Shown here: in pieces, positions 48,123 through 56,564 of the stretch
Numbering within the stretch: the first letter of the stretch is position 1
Layout: each line of letters starts with the position of its first letter
Origin: Candidatus Woesearchaeota archaeon
Lineage (GTDB): Archaea; Nanobdellota; Nanobdellia; Woesearchaeales; JAFGPW01
DNA length: 64,000 bases
Reading direction: 5' to 3'
Assembly (NCBI GenBank): GCA_016935985.1
Contig: JAFGPW010000008.1
Span: 62,001-126,000 of the forward strand
Program-made: the position numbers and the translations under genes
Notes under the pieces: model-generated
Seen by the model: the letters and a program-made list of their open reading frames with translations, nothing else
What the model was told of the DNA's origin: nothing
The model's database searches: none

Positions 48123-48925
48123 ACGGATCCCTTGCGGTGGGCGAAGAGGTCGTCCTTGAGGGTGTCGCCCTCCTGGTATGCCTGGTCGTGCGCGGTGTGC
48201 TGGTCTGATAGGACGAACTCGCGCGCGTACCATGCCTCGAGATCGGCGCGGGAATCGAGGGCTTCCTTGAGCTTGGCGTTGCGCTTCGCGACCGCGAAGG
48301 TCAGTGCGGCCATCGTCCGGTCCGCATCGCTGTTGATGCGGACGAGCTCGCGCTCGACGACGATGTGGTAGCCGCCGTCGGCGACCAGGCGCATCACCCC
48401 TGCGACCGGCTTCTCGTACATCGTGATCCCTGCTGATCCGTACGGGAGAATTCCGATGATGAGGTCAAAAGCCCTGTCGTCGAAGCGCATGATGCGCTCG
48501 CCGCCGCAGTACCCCTTGAGAAGGAACGAGAACCGCTTCTCGCCGAGCACCTCGTCGATCGGTCGCGCCTTCTCGCCCCATACCTGCACCCAGGTGACCT
48601 CTTCCTTAAGGTTATGCAGGTCGGCGAGGACCGCGACCACCCGGTCGATGGATGCGGGCGACTGCTCCTGGATGAGCCGGTAGCCGTCAGCCATCCATTT
48701 CGGCGAGACGTCGGAGATGACGAGCATGTACTCGATGCCCCTCTCCTCGAGGCCACCAATCATCGCGGGGTTGAGGCCGTTGGCGCCGGTCGCAAGATCG
48801 AGGATGCTGAGCGGACGGGAGACCTCCCGGGCGCGTCGCGTCGCGGCATCGAGGACAGCGGCAAGATACTTCTCCCTGGACTCTTCACGGGAATGAAGGA
48901 TTGTCGGCATGATTTGTTCTCTCAT
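48119..48925 (-). CDS. SAM-dependent methyltransferase-like protein
   Basis: The ATG at 48925 overlaps the stop of the upstream lipoprotein gene (ATGA), which fixes the start over the longer alternative. Residues about 40-75 include the class I motif I LDLATGANGLN with the acidic turn in ISDVS, and FDLIIGILPYG is a motif IV-like segment. The family and substrate are not recognised. The C-terminal part is helical. Co-expression with the lipoprotein is indicated by the overlap. Confidence 0.72.
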   Translation of the reverse strand: MREQIMPTILHSREESREKYLAAVLDAATRRAREVSRPLSILDLATGANGLNPAMIGGLEERGIEYMLVISDVSPKWMADGYRLIQEQSPASIDRVVAVLADLHNLKEEVTWVQVWGEKARPIDEVLGEKRFSFLLKGYCGGERIMRFDDRAFDLIIGILPYGSAGITMYEKPVAGVMRLVADGGYHIVVERELVRINSDADRTMAALTFAVAKRNAKLKEALDSRADLEAWYAREFVLSDQHTAHDQAYQEGDTLKDDLFAHRKGSV

Positions 48926-49500
48926 CGTGTACCGAGCCTCTCGAGCGCATAGCGCTTCGCCTGCTCCCACTTCGGGGCGTTGCCGAGCCGCGGCGGCACC
49001 GATTCTATCAAGGAGGGCTTGCCGGGCGCGTAGGCCTCGACGAGGTCGAGCCTGCCGTCGAGGTTCCCGTCGGTGAGCACCTCGCGCCTGCCGTCGCTGA
49101 AGAAGAGCGTTATGTGCACGAGGTCCTCGGGTCCGATGCTCGTCACGCCGCCCGCCCTGATGAACGGCTTGCGGTCCATGTACTCGACGCTGATCGAGCC
49201 GACCCCCTTGAGAGCGGGATACCCGGCGATGCCGTCGCCTGCAGGGACGCTATAGATATACTCGTTCGTGCTGTACGGGACGGTCTTCGTCGTCCAGGTA
49301 TTATGGACCGTGTCCCTGACCTGGGCCGTCCAGTGCGAGGGCCTGATGCCGGTATGGTTCTCATAGACGAGGGAGGCGATGTCGCGCATGCCAGGATCGA
49401 CGCCTTCGGCTGCTGTCAGGCGAACCGATGCCTTCGGCGAGCAGGCGTAGAGGAGGAAGGCGGATACGAGGGTGATCGCCGCGGTAGGGAGGGATCGCAT
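48922..49500 (-). CDS. Lipoprotein of unknown function
   Basis: The 192 aa protein starts MRSLPTAAITLVSAFLLYAC, with the lipobox LYAC. The mature domain is beta-rich (SISVEYMDRKPFIRAGGVTS, VHITLFFSDGRREVLTDGNL). Its promoter is TTTTTATATG (49521-49530 on the minus strand), 25 nt from the ATG. Translation of the methyltransferase-like gene is coupled to its stop. Confidence 0.72.
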   Translation of the reverse strand: MRSLPTAAITLVSAFLLYACSPKASVRLTAAEGVDPGMRDIASLVYENHTGIRPSHWTAQVRDTVHNTWTTKTVPYSTNEYIYSVPAGDGIAGYPALKGVGSISVEYMDRKPFIRAGGVTSIGPEDLVHITLFFSDGRREVLTDGNLDGRLDLVEAYAPGKPSLIESVPPRLGNAPKWEQAKRYALERLGTR

Positions 49501-49540
49501 CCGGCTGGGGCACGCATGCTCATATAAAAATTATCCCATC

Positions 49541-49835
49541 GGGCAGTGATGAATAAAATTCTTATACTATTTCCCAAACAGTATACAAAAAACCATACTA
49601 AATGATTTTTTCGTTCTTCCAGTATATATGTCTTTCTCAAGGTTTTTAAGGATATCAGTATACGAAAACGTAACGTTTATATACGAGTTCGTATATTAAT
49701 TTATAAAGACGCTCAAAATCACCACGCGCTTAGAGGGGACGAGAGGCTTAGAGCGGAGATATTCGGGCGAATCCACCCGGAAGAAGCCCGGAAAGGCCTC
49801 ATTCTCCTGGAAGCGGCGCTGGAGGCGACAGAATC
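49541..49835 (+). promoter_or_regulatory. Long A+T-rich regulatory region and leader of ftsZ
   Basis: The A+T-rich part (49541-49710) holds several TATA-like elements and repeated TATACGA sequences. It includes a perfect inverted repeat ATATACGA-GT-TCGTATAT (49679-49696) and a TATA-like AATTTATAAAG (49697-49707). A 107-nt G+C-rich leader follows, with a hairpin ATTCG-GG-CGAAT (about 49761-49772), GCTTAGAG twice (49728, 49746), and GGAGGCGA 8 nt before the ftsZ ATG. One frame stays open from about 49605 to past 49836 without any ATG/GTG/TTG, and I do not call it. Regulation by a TATACGA-binding factor is an inference. Confidence 0.5.
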
Positions 49836-50870
49836 ATGGAACAGGCTAATGGAATCGGACAGGTGGGGCAGGCGAACATCAAAGTCATCGGTTGCGGCGG
49901 CGCTGGGTGCAATATGGTCAGTTGGCTCTATCGGAAGGGCATCAAGGGCGCGGAGATCATCGCGACAAACACTGACATGCAGCACCTGGACATCACCGGA
50001 GCCAACTACAAGTTCCTGATCGGCAGGAACGTCACGAGGGGCCTCGGCGCAGGCGGCTTCCCCGAGAAGGGGGCTGCGGCGGCGCAGGAGAACCTCAACG
50101 AGATCCGCGACCTCCTGAAAGGGACCGACATGGTCTTCGTGTGCGCCGGCATGGGCGGCGGCACCGGCACCGGCTCCGCTCCGGTGGTGGCGAAGACCGC
50201 GCGGGACGCGGGCTCCATCGTCATCGGCACGGTCACCATGCCCTTCAACATCGAGCGCGCGAGGATCGACAAGGCGGAGTTCGGGCTGCAGCAGCTCCGG
50301 CAGGTATCTGACACCGTCATCGTGCTCGACAACAACCGCCTCGTCCAGATCGCCGGGAACCTCCCGGTCCAGCAGGCGTTCGCCGTCGCGAACGAGCTCA
50401 TCTCCACCATGATCCGGGGAATCGTCGAGACCATCTCGGTGCCATCCTTGGTGAACCTCGATTTCGCCGACGTGAAAGCCATCATGGGCGGCGGCGGCGT
50501 CGCCGCCATCGGCGTCGGCTCATCCGACACCAAGTCCCGGGCTGAGGAGGCGGTCGTGGGAGCGCTCTCCAACCCGCTCCTCGAGATCGACTACAAGGGC
50601 GCGACAGGCGCGCTCGTCCACATCGAGGGCGGGCCCGACATGACGCTCGAGGAGGTCTCCCGCATCGGCGAGCTCGCGACCGCGAACCTCGACCAGGACG
50701 CGAACGTCATCTGGGGCGCGCGCGTCAACGAGCACATGCAGGGCAAGATCACGGTGATGACCATCATCACCGGCGTGCACTCGCCCTGGATACTCGGCGA
50801 AGTGACCCATAAGGAGGCGGCGCGCGAGCGCAAGGCCCTGGGGAACGAGCTCGGAATCCAGATGATCTGA
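49836..50870 (+). CDS. ftsZ: Cell-division protein FtsZ
   Basis: The 344 aa GTPase has the tubulin signature GGGTGTGSAPV, the N-terminal IKVIGCGGAGCNMVSWL, and loop NLDFADVKAIMGGGG (T7-loop region NxDxxD). It assembles into the division ring. The C-terminus ends GIQMI without the C-terminal conserved peptide known for ZipA/FtsA binding. The start was chosen at the ATG at 49836 after GGAGGCGA. A one-base gap separates it from a coiled-coil gene, implying co-transcription. Promoter elements upstream are detailed with the leader. Confidence 0.97.
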   Translation: MEQANGIGQVGQANIKVIGCGGAGCNMVSWLYRKGIKGAEIIATNTDMQHLDITGANYKFLIGRNVTRGLGAGGFPEKGAAAAQENLNEIRDLLKGTDMVFVCAGMGGGTGTGSAPVVAKTARDAGSIVIGTVTMPFNIERARIDKAEFGLQQLRQVSDTVIVLDNNRLVQIAGNLPVQQAFAVANELISTMIRGIVETISVPSLVNLDFADVKAIMGGGGVAAIGVGSSDTKSRAEEAVVGALSNPLLEIDYKGATGALVHIEGGPDMTLEEVSRIGELATANLDQDANVIWGARVNEHMQGKITVMTIITGVHSPWILGEVTHKEAARERKALGNELGIQMI

Positions 50871-50871
50871 A

Positions 50872-51369
50872 ATGGACATCAGCTCAGCGCAGAGGATCAA
50901 CCGGCTCGCCGGCGAGCTGAAGAGGCACGGCTTTGCCCGCACGTCTTCAGACGGCCTGGAGCAGGCCGAACGCATTTTCATCGATGCAGAGCTTCCGAAA
51001 GAGGACAATGGAGCGGCGCCGCAACGACCTTCGAACGACGACGACCTGTACAGGCGGTTCCAAGCATTGCTTGCGCAGCAGAACCAGCGGCTCGCATCCG
51101 GTATGCAGCAATTGCAAGTGACGATCGATTCGATGAAGCAGGAGATCGCCGGGCTCAAGGGCGAACTGGCACAGGCGAAGTCCCAGCTACGGAGTGCCTC
51201 GACAGCTCAGCCGAACGAGCCCGCACCTTCTCCTACCGCGGAGCCGCAGCAGACGCTCAAGACCGAGGAGAAGCCGAAGGAGGAGCAGCGGCCGTACAGC
51301 CAGCGCGTCGGCAACTGGAAGAGCGAGGACGTCTCGATCGAGAAGATGTTCTACTACGGGAAGAAATAA
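50872..51369 (+). CDS. Coiled-coil protein co-transcribed with ftsZ
   Basis: The ATG lies one base after the ftsZ stop, so the two are probably translationally coupled. The 165 aa protein has an N-terminal helix (SSAQRINRLAGELKRHGFAR), a coiled-coil middle (about 60-110, QLQVTIDSMKQEIAGLKGEL), a Pro/Glu-rich linker and a short C-terminal block (WKSEDVSIEKMFYYGKK) that looks like a docking motif. I recognise no known division protein. Role as an FtsZ partner or adaptor is inferred only from position. Confidence 0.72.
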   Translation: MDISSAQRINRLAGELKRHGFARTSSDGLEQAERIFIDAELPKEDNGAAPQRPSNDDDLYRRFQALLAQQNQRLASGMQQLQVTIDSMKQEIAGLKGELAQAKSQLRSASTAQPNEPAPSPTAEPQQTLKTEEKPKEEQRPYSQRVGNWKSEDVSIEKMFYYGKK

Positions 51370-51377
51370 ATAACAAA

Positions 51378-51387
51378 CCTTTTTATT
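51378..51387 (+). promoter_or_regulatory. TATA-like element of A+T-rich gene
   Basis: CCTTTTTATT is centred 27 nt before the ATG at 51410; the region before it (CCTTTTTATTCTTATTTC) could also terminate the ftsZ operon. Confidence 0.4.
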
Positions 51388-51409
51388 CTTATTTCTTCAC
51401 ATCCTATTT

Positions 51410-51877
51410 ATGAGTATAGAATTATTTGGGCTGGTTACTGGTATTATAGGAACTCTTACAGGAATTAGTAGTTTAATTTGGCATGTACTAAACTCCCGTG
51501 CAAAACTAGCTATATCCAATCTAAATTTAGAACTGAATGGTTTTGATCCTGTACAACTGAGGGGATATGAAACAATAGGTGTCGAAATTAATCTCCGAAA
51601 CCGAGGAGTTAAATCCACAACTGTTGAAGAAATCAATTTTTGTTTCCATCATTATCCTAAAAAATTCGATTTTTTTCAACCTTTTTCACTCCAACCCGGA
51701 TCGTCCCATCGCATTCAAGAAGATATCCACTTTACAAATAAAGAATTTACTTCTCTAAAAAGAGCTGGTGATAAAGCTGAGTATAGCGCAACCATTCGAC
51801 ATACCTATGGAAAATGGTCAAGAAGAAGAAAAGGAAATTTATTTACGACCGGACGTTTTTACTTGGTATCTTCTTGA
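51410..51877 (+). CDS. A+T-rich membrane-anchored protein, probably acquired
   Basis: Base composition is clearly different from the neighbours: codons end mostly in A or T, against strong G/C-ending elsewhere. The 155 aa protein has a single N-terminal TM ([20 protein letters not shown]) and a beta-rich soluble domain ([16 protein letters not shown], then [20 protein letters not shown]). No family is recognised. Its own leaderless TATA is present. The 3' end overlaps the convergent Xre gene by 19 nt. The composition indicates horizontal acquisition. Confidence 0.75.
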   Translation: MSIELFGLVTGIIGTLTGISSLIWHVLNSRAKLAISNLNLELNGFDPVQLRGYETIGVEINLRNRGVKSTTVEEINFCFHHYPKKFDFFQPFSLQPGSSHRIQEDIHFTNKEFTSLKRAGDKAEYSATIRHTYGKWSRRRKGNLFTTGRFYLVSS

Positions 51878-52065
51878 TTGAAGACGAACAGCTCGTCGAT
51901 CGTGGCCCCGAGCGCCGTCGCCACGTCATGGGCGAGCTGGAGCGACGGGTTGTATTTCCCTTTCTCGAGGAAGACGATCGTCTCCCTTCGCACGCCCACC
52001 GCGTCGGCGAGCTGCTCCTGGGTGAGCCCGTGCCGCGCCCGGAACTCCTTGATGCGCGTCCTCAT
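51859..52065 (-). CDS. Xre-family helix-turn-helix regulator
   Basis: GGAGGATGG precedes the ATG at 52065, which overlaps the upstream stop (ATGA). The 68 aa protein is a single HTH_3 domain: [20 protein letters not shown], then [20 protein letters not shown], ending [13 protein letters not shown]. This YozG/Xre-type regulator is the last gene of a three-gene operon with two membrane proteins. It is the likely repressor binding the two operators at 52811-52846. Confidence 0.92.
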   Translation of the reverse strand: MRTRIKEFRARHGLTQEQLADAVGVRRETIVFLEKGKYNPSLQLAHDVATALGATIDELFVFNQEDTK

Positions 52066-52340
52066 TCCATCCTCCCCCACCAGTTGTAGTACATATAGGC
52101 GAGGGCGAAGAGTATCGCCATGCCCATGATGCCCGTCGAGGCGACCGTGTTTCCCGCGAGCGGCGCTCCCCGCCCGAAGACGTAGTCATTGTACCACATC
52201 AGCGCGAGCAGGATGATGATCCAGAGAGGCGTCAGGTTCGACCCGAAGCCGCCGGTGATGAGTCCCACGACCGCGACGAACACCGCGAGCGCGAGGATCG
52301 CGTACATGATGACGAGCCGAGTCCTGTCAATCATCTTCAT
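52062..52340 (-). CDS. Small membrane protein of Xre cassette
   Basis: The ATG at 52340 follows GGAGGTG by 6 nt (a GTG nine bases upstream is less likely). The 92 aa protein has three TM segments ([53 protein letters not shown]). Its stop overlaps the Xre ATG. It resembles the DUF2178-like small membrane proteins commonly paired with Xre regulators, but no name is claimed. Confidence 0.75.
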   Translation of the reverse strand: MKMIDRTRLVIMYAILALAVFVAVVGLITGGFGSNLTPLWIIILLALMWYNDYVFGRGAPLAGNTVASTGIMGMAILFALAYMYYNWWGRME

Positions 52341-52352
52341 TGCCACCACCTC

Positions 52353-52784
52353 CTAGAGCGCGCTCCGCTCGAGCACGAGGTTCGAAATCGCCTTCGCGAT
52401 AAGCCCACCAAAGAGCGCGGCAATGAGGAACCAGTCGACCTCAGGCGCCTGCCTGAGCGAGGACGAGGCCAGCTGCCAGAGGATGCCGATGATGATGAAT
52501 CCCACCATCGCGTAGGCGGCGTTCCGCTCCGCTATCGCCTCGATCCGGTACTCGCGCTCGTCCTTCTTCAGCCGTGCCATGATATGGAAGGTGTCGAGCA
52601 TCAGGAGCGCGAGCCAGCCGACCGTGACCGCGGTCCGGGTCGTCACGTCCCAATACGGGAGCGCCTGGAATATGATGAAGGGCACCATGAACGCCGCGAT
52701 ATAGGCCCAGCCCTGCCAGGTCTTCGGGTAGAGCCCCCAGCCGCCGTACTTGCGCCGGGTGAACCATTCGGGTCTGCCGATCAT
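52353..52784 (-). CDS. Four-TM membrane protein of Xre cassette
   Basis: The 143 aa protein has a basic N-terminal region (RPEWFTRRKYGGWGLYPKTW), then TM segments at about 24-43, 50-66, 85-103 and 115-135, and a short charged loop (ARLKKDEREYRIEAIAERNA). It is the first gene of the cassette. GGTGAT sits about 6 nt before its ATG, consistent with a 40-nt leader. Function unknown; Xre-controlled. Confidence 0.75.
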   Translation of the reverse strand: MIGRPEWFTRRKYGGWGLYPKTWQGWAYIAAFMVPFIIFQALPYWDVTTRTAVTVGWLALLMLDTFHIMARLKKDEREYRIEAIAERNAAYAMVGFIIIGILWQLASSSLRQAPEVDWFLIAALFGGLIAKAISNLVLERSAL

Positions 52785-52810
52785 GCCGTATCACCTTTAG
52801 TGCGTGGTTT

Positions 52811-52846
52811 CTAACAATTTGTTAGCCGACTATAACAATATGTTAG
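52811..52846 (-). promoter_or_regulatory. Two operator-like inverted repeats at the Xre-cassette promoter
   Basis: CTAACA-ATT-TGTTAG (52811-52825) and ATAACA-ATA-TGTTAG (52832-52846) share the arms (C/A)TAACA/TGTTAG, 21 bp centre to centre, about two helical turns. The minus-strand TATA TTATATAAT lies at about 52848-52858, so both sites cover the TATA-to-start zone. Autorepression by the Xre protein is inferred. Confidence 0.65.
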
Positions 52847-52896
52847 AATTATATAACATATCTGCTATAAATATTTTTCGAAAGGCTGCTATGAAA

Positions 52897-52906
52897 CTTT
52901 AAATAG
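52897..52906 (+). promoter_or_regulatory. TATA box of 130-aa gene
   Basis: CTTTAAATAG is centred 27 nt before the ATG at 52929. Confidence 0.55.
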
Positions 52907-52928
52907 GAGCCACTGCTCCCCCTTTCCC

Positions 52929-53321
52929 ATGCTCGGCTACCAGGGACCGCACAACGACATCTATGTCTTCTTCGAGGACGGCGAAGTGGACGGTCTCGAG
53001 AAAGGGGTGGTGGAAGGCGCGTTCGTCAACCATCGCAACCCCACCCATCTCGGCGACCTCCTCGTCACCGTGGACGATGGGGCATGCAGGAGGGCGCTCG
53101 AGCCGGTGATCATCAAGATGGAGCGGACACGGGACCGGATCGTCAAGGAGGCGCGGCTCACGATCATGGGGAACGTCTACGCCGAGCTCGCGCAGACCGG
53201 CTCGGCGGAGCCGCATCTCGGCTGGAGCCATATCTTCCTCTACGACGTGTCTAGGCTCACCGATATCACGCTGAAAGCGAACTACGGGCAGTTCAAGGCC
53301 TATATGCAGAAAAAAGGTTGA
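52929..53321 (+). CDS. Hypothetical 130-aa protein
   Basis: The protein has an alternating alpha/beta pattern (HNDIYVFFEDGEVDGLEKGV, then LVTVDDGACRRALEPVIIKM, RDRIVKEARLTIMG and SHIFLYDVSRLTDITLKANY), with no Cys cluster or TM. It has a clear leaderless promoter. No family is recognised and no neighbours indicate a function. Confidence 0.65.
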   Translation: MLGYQGPHNDIYVFFEDGEVDGLEKGVVEGAFVNHRNPTHLGDLLVTVDDGACRRALEPVIIKMERTRDRIVKEARLTIMGNVYAELAQTGSAEPHLGWSHIFLYDVSRLTDITLKANYGQFKAYMQKKG

Positions 53322-53337
53322 GAAATCGGAAAAAAAA

Positions 53338-53460
53338 TCAGTCGTCGTCCTCGAACAGCCGTTTCTGGCATTCGGGGCAGTACTCGCTCTTGCGCTCGGA
53401 GCGCTCGATGATGAAACGCTTCTTGCAGTGCCTGCAGTACTTGACGAACTTGTAGCTCAT
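53338..53460 (-). CDS. 40-residue zinc-ribbon protein
   Basis: The short frame reads MSYKFVKYCRHCKKRF, then KSEYCPECQKRLFEDDD. C9, C12, C28 and C31 form two CxxC knuckles of a zinc ribbon. GAGGTAG, which includes the upstream gene's stop, is 10 nt before the ATG, and the spacing of 14 nt to the gene at 53475-53750 indicates an operon. Length and basic charge suggest a ribosome- or nucleic-acid-associated protein. Confidence 0.7.
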   Translation of the reverse strand: MSYKFVKYCRHCKKRFIIERSERKSEYCPECQKRLFEDDD

Positions 53461-53474
53461 GGTGGGGAACTACC

Positions 53475-53750
53475 TCAGAAGCGCGGTGGCCGATGCTTCT
53501 GGAAGCAGTCCCTGCAGTAGACGGGGCGTCCCTCCGTCGGCTTGAACGGCACCTCGCACTCTTTGCCGCAGTCCGCGCAGATCGCCTTGTGCATCTCGCG
53601 ATCCTGCCGGAAATCGCCTCCCGGGCCGCCGCCTGAGCGGAAACCGCCCCTCGGACCGCCGCCTGAAAACTGCCGAGGCCCATGCGTGAACTGCTCGTCG
53701 AAACTCTTGCCCGAGCGTCCATCGCGGCCCCGATCCCTGTGTTGTTTCAT
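53475..53750 (-). CDS. CxxCxnCxxC zinc-ribbon protein with RGG-like tail
   Basis: GGAGG lies 8 nt before the ATG at 53750. The first 50 residues are disordered and Gly/Arg-rich (GGGPRGGFRSGGGPGGDFRQ). Residues 58-91 form a ribbon: CADCGKECEVPFKPTEGRPV followed by CRDCF (CxxC-x17-CxxC). This pattern is common in DPANN and CPR genomes as I recall. Probable nucleic-acid-binding protein; function unproven. A second ribbon gene follows in the same operon. Confidence 0.8.
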   Translation of the reverse strand: MKQHRDRGRDGRSGKSFDEQFTHGPRQFSGGGPRGGFRSGGGPGGDFRQDREMHKAICADCGKECEVPFKPTEGRPVYCRDCFQKHRPPRF

Positions 53751-53835
53751 AGGTAAAACCTCCTTATTAGAGTGAAAAATGGGCAGGGGTATATAAAACC
53801 TTGCCCGAGGGATAAGGAAAAACGGTAGATGGGGT

Positions 53836-54687
53836 TCACTCGCGGAGCCGCTCGATCTCCTTCGCGAGCTGCGCCGCCCGCTCATACCGCTCGAACCGGA
53901 CCGCCGCGATCTTGTCGGTGTACGGCTCGACGAGCGCGATATCGATATACTTTCCTGCGTCGAGCACATACCTGTAGAGGTTCCTGACCTCGACCGACAG
54001 GCTTGAGCCCTCTATGAAAGAGACGAGCCCCCGGTTGATCTCGTCGATGGCAGCGGTATGGCCGTTCTGTGCTGCCTGGAACATCGGCATGATGAACATC
54101 GACCTAAGGTACTCCCTGAATTTCGGTTCTTCGGTGATATCCTTCCAGGTGCGGTCCTTGTCGTACCAGCCCGATTCAGCCTGGCTGCTTCCCTCAGGCA
54201 CGTCATGGAGGCCAAAGTCATGTTTCATCCGGTCGTCGAGGATGCACACGAAATATCTCATAGCGGCATATACTGCGTTCGTGAGATTGGAGAGATGATT
54301 GAACACGCCGACGTGCATCGCGCTGTCGTACGTCGATAGGATCTCGTCTTCCTTTAGGTATCCTGCCGTGTGGATGAAGGCATGGATGCTTCGTGCTCCC
54401 GGCATCTTCTGTCGGAACTGTTCGGTCGTCTCATCTACCCACTGTTTCATCGCTTCAATCGGGGTGCCGAAGCGCTGGTGCATGCGGAGCGGGTCCACGG
54501 TGACGTACATCCCGAGATTGACCTGCTTTACCACATCCCGCGCCTTTATCTCGAGAACATCGTGGGATAGGTTCTCCTGGAAGAATTCATGGACCATCAT
54601 CTCGATGTCGGAGAAATCGCCGGCGTACCTGCCGTACACGAAGCATTCGGTCGGCATGCTCTTCCAGTCGCCTTTCTTGAGGATCAT
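53836..54687 (-). CDS. Hypothetical 283-aa helical protein
   Basis: The ATG at 54687 is 26 nt from the TATA TTATTAATA (54709-54717); MPTECFVYG at 54657 is an alternative. Sequence is mainly helical with conserved-looking patches HVGVFNHLSNLTNAVYAAMR and AAVRFERYERAAQLAKEIER. No TM or catalytic motif is seen. No family recognised. Confidence 0.65.
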   Translation of the reverse strand: MILKKGDWKSMPTECFVYGRYAGDFSDIEMMVHEFFQENLSHDVLEIKARDVVKQVNLGMYVTVDPLRMHQRFGTPIEAMKQWVDETTEQFRQKMPGARSIHAFIHTAGYLKEDEILSTYDSAMHVGVFNHLSNLTNAVYAAMRYFVCILDDRMKHDFGLHDVPEGSSQAESGWYDKDRTWKDITEEPKFREYLRSMFIMPMFQAAQNGHTAAIDEINRGLVSFIEGSSLSVEVRNLYRYVLDAGKYIDIALVEPYTDKIAAVRFERYERAAQLAKEIERLRE

Positions 54688-54708
54688 GCTGACAAGAAAG
54701 GGCAGAGG

Positions 54709-54717
54709 TATTAATAA
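54709..54717 (-). promoter_or_regulatory. TATA box of 283-aa gene
   Basis: TTATTAATA on the minus strand, centred 26 nt before the ATG at 54687. Confidence 0.5.
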
Positions 54718-54737
54718 GTCTTACGGAAAAATAGTAA

Positions 54738-54764
54738 CTAAAAAGTGATAAAAATAAAAAAGAT
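54738..54764 (-). terminator. T-rich terminator of thermosome gene
   Basis: The minus strand downstream of the thermosome stop runs CTTTTTTATTTTTATCACTTTTT (about 54762-54738), three T-runs in a row. Confidence 0.55.
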
Positions 54765-54769
54765 TATGA

Positions 54770-56422
54770 TCACATGGGCGGCATATCGCCCATGCCTCCC
54801 ATGCCGCCTCCCGGCATCTCGCCGGCGCCGCCCTTGCTGCCTCCGGACGACGCAGCGATGATGTCGTCTATCCTCAGGATCATCACCGCTACCTCTGACG
54901 CCGAGGAGACGGCCTGGGTCTTGATCTTGAGCGGCTCGATCACCCCTGCCTTCCAGGCGTCGAAGACCTTGCCGGAGAAGACGTTGATCCCCGCCCAGAC
55001 CTGCTTGCGGTCGTGCGCCGCCTTCAGCTCGGTGATGATATCTATCGGGTCGAGCCCCGCGTTCTCGGCGAGCGTCCGGGGGATTACCTCCACCGCCTCG
55101 GCGAACGCCCGCACCGCGAGCTGCTCGCGTCCGGACAGCGACTCGGCGTACTTGTAGAGCTGGCGCGCGAGCTCCATCTCAGGCGAGCCGGCGCCGGCGA
55201 CGACGAGCCCGTTCGCGAGCGCCGCCGCGACGTCGCCGATCGCGTCCTCGGTGGCCCGCTTGACCTCGTCGATGACGTGCTCGGTGCCGCCCCGTACGAG
55301 AACGGTCACGCTCTTGGGGTTCCTGCAGTCCTTGACAAAGGTCATCTCCTCATCGCCGACCTTCCGCTCCTCGACGATCCCGGCGTAGCCGAGGTCGTCC
55401 TTCGAGAGATCGTCGAGGCGCGAGACGATCTTGCCGCCCGTCGCGCGGGCGAGCGCCTCCATGTCGCTCTTCTTCACGCGCCTGACCGCGTAGATGCCCT
55501 TCTTCGCGAGGAAGTGCTGCGCCATGTCGTCGATCCCCTTCTGGCAGAGGACCACGTTCGCGCCCGGAGCGGAGATGGATTCCACCATCCTCCTGAGCAT
55601 GTTCTCCTCCATGTCGAGGAACTCCTGGAACTTCGTCGGGTCGGATATCTGGAGCTTGGCATCGGTCTCCGTGTTCTTGATCTCGACAGCGGAGTCGATG
55701 AGGGCTATGCGCGCCTTCTCGACGCGCCGCGGCATCTGGGAGTGCACGCGCTCCTTGTCGAGGACGATACCCTTCACGAGCTCGGTGTCCTCCACGCTCC
55801 CGCCGACCTTCTTCTCGAGCTTGATGTCATCGCGGGAGATCTCCCATCCGCCGTCGCGCTCTTCGGCGACCGCCCTGATCGCCTGGACGGTTATCTGCGC
55901 GAGGTGTTCCTTCGCGTGCTCGGCGCCCTTCCCCGTCATCGCGGTGGTGGCGATCGCCGCGAGGAGCTTGGTGTCCTTGTCGGTGATGGGCTGCGCCATC
56001 TGCTTGAGGATATGCTGGCTCCTCTCGGCAGCCATCCGGTAGCCCTTGGCGATCACGGTCGGGTGGATCTCCTTCTCGAGCAGGTCCTCCGCCTTCTTGA
56101 GGAGCTCGCCCGCGATCACGACCGCTGTCGTGGTGCCGTCCCCGACCTCATCCTCCTGGGTCTTCGCGACCTCGACGATCATCTTCGCGCTCGGGTGGTC
56201 GATGCTCATCTCCTCGAGGATAGTCACTCCGTCGTTGGTCACGACGACATCGCCGAGGGAGTCCACGAGCATCTTGTCCATGCCCTTGGGGCCGAGCGTG
56301 GTCCGCACGGTCTCGGCGACGGCCTTCGCCGCCATGATGTTGTTCTTCTGCGCGTTCCTGCCACTGGTGCGCTGGCTGCCCTCAGGCAGGATGAATATCG
56401 GCTGGATGTTCTGGTGTGCCAT
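54770..56422 (-). CDS. Thermosome (group II chaperonin) subunit
   Basis: The 550 aa protein has the group II motifs [51 protein letters not shown] and, in the C-terminal half, [20 protein letters not shown]. The C-terminus ends [12 protein letters not shown], the GGM repeat typical of thermosomes. It folds proteins in ATP-driven double rings. One subunit gene is visible here. A TATA at about 56504-56515 gives a leader of roughly 60 nt. Confidence 0.97.
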   Translation of the reverse strand: MAHQNIQPIFILPEGSQRTSGRNAQKNNIMAAKAVAETVRTTLGPKGMDKMLVDSLGDVVVTNDGVTILEEMSIDHPSAKMIVEVAKTQEDEVGDGTTTAVVIAGELLKKAEDLLEKEIHPTVIAKGYRMAAERSQHILKQMAQPITDKDTKLLAAIATTAMTGKGAEHAKEHLAQITVQAIRAVAEERDGGWEISRDDIKLEKKVGGSVEDTELVKGIVLDKERVHSQMPRRVEKARIALIDSAVEIKNTETDAKLQISDPTKFQEFLDMEENMLRRMVESISAPGANVVLCQKGIDDMAQHFLAKKGIYAVRRVKKSDMEALARATGGKIVSRLDDLSKDDLGYAGIVEERKVGDEEMTFVKDCRNPKSVTVLVRGGTEHVIDEVKRATEDAIGDVAAALANGLVVAGAGSPEMELARQLYKYAESLSGREQLAVRAFAEAVEVIPRTLAENAGLDPIDIITELKAAHDRKQVWAGINVFSGKVFDAWKAGVIEPLKIKTQAVSSASEVAVMILRIDDIIAASSGGSKGGAGEMPGGGMGGMGDMPPM

Positions 56423-56503
56423 CTTCGTATGCCTCCCTGGTTTCTTGTCGAGAATAAGAGGTGAAGGTCCACCCCGAAAAACCGAGTTTAGGTGAATAAG
56501 CGG

Positions 56504-56515
56504 TTCTATATAAAG
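56504..56515 (-). promoter_or_regulatory. TATA box of thermosome gene
   Basis: The minus strand reads TCTTTATATAGA about 87 nt before the ATG, so this transcript has a leader, unlike most genes here. Confidence 0.5.
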
Positions 56516-56564
56516 ATTTCGTATGTGTTGTCTAGTATGATGCGGCGTAGGGGATCCGTATTCT

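Noticed and set aside
49605-49835. Frame open upstream of ftsZ that reads like protein near 49750-49835
   Set aside because: It has no ATG, GTG or TTG, is out of frame with ftsZ, and mixes with regulatory elements; only RNA or proteomics could support it.
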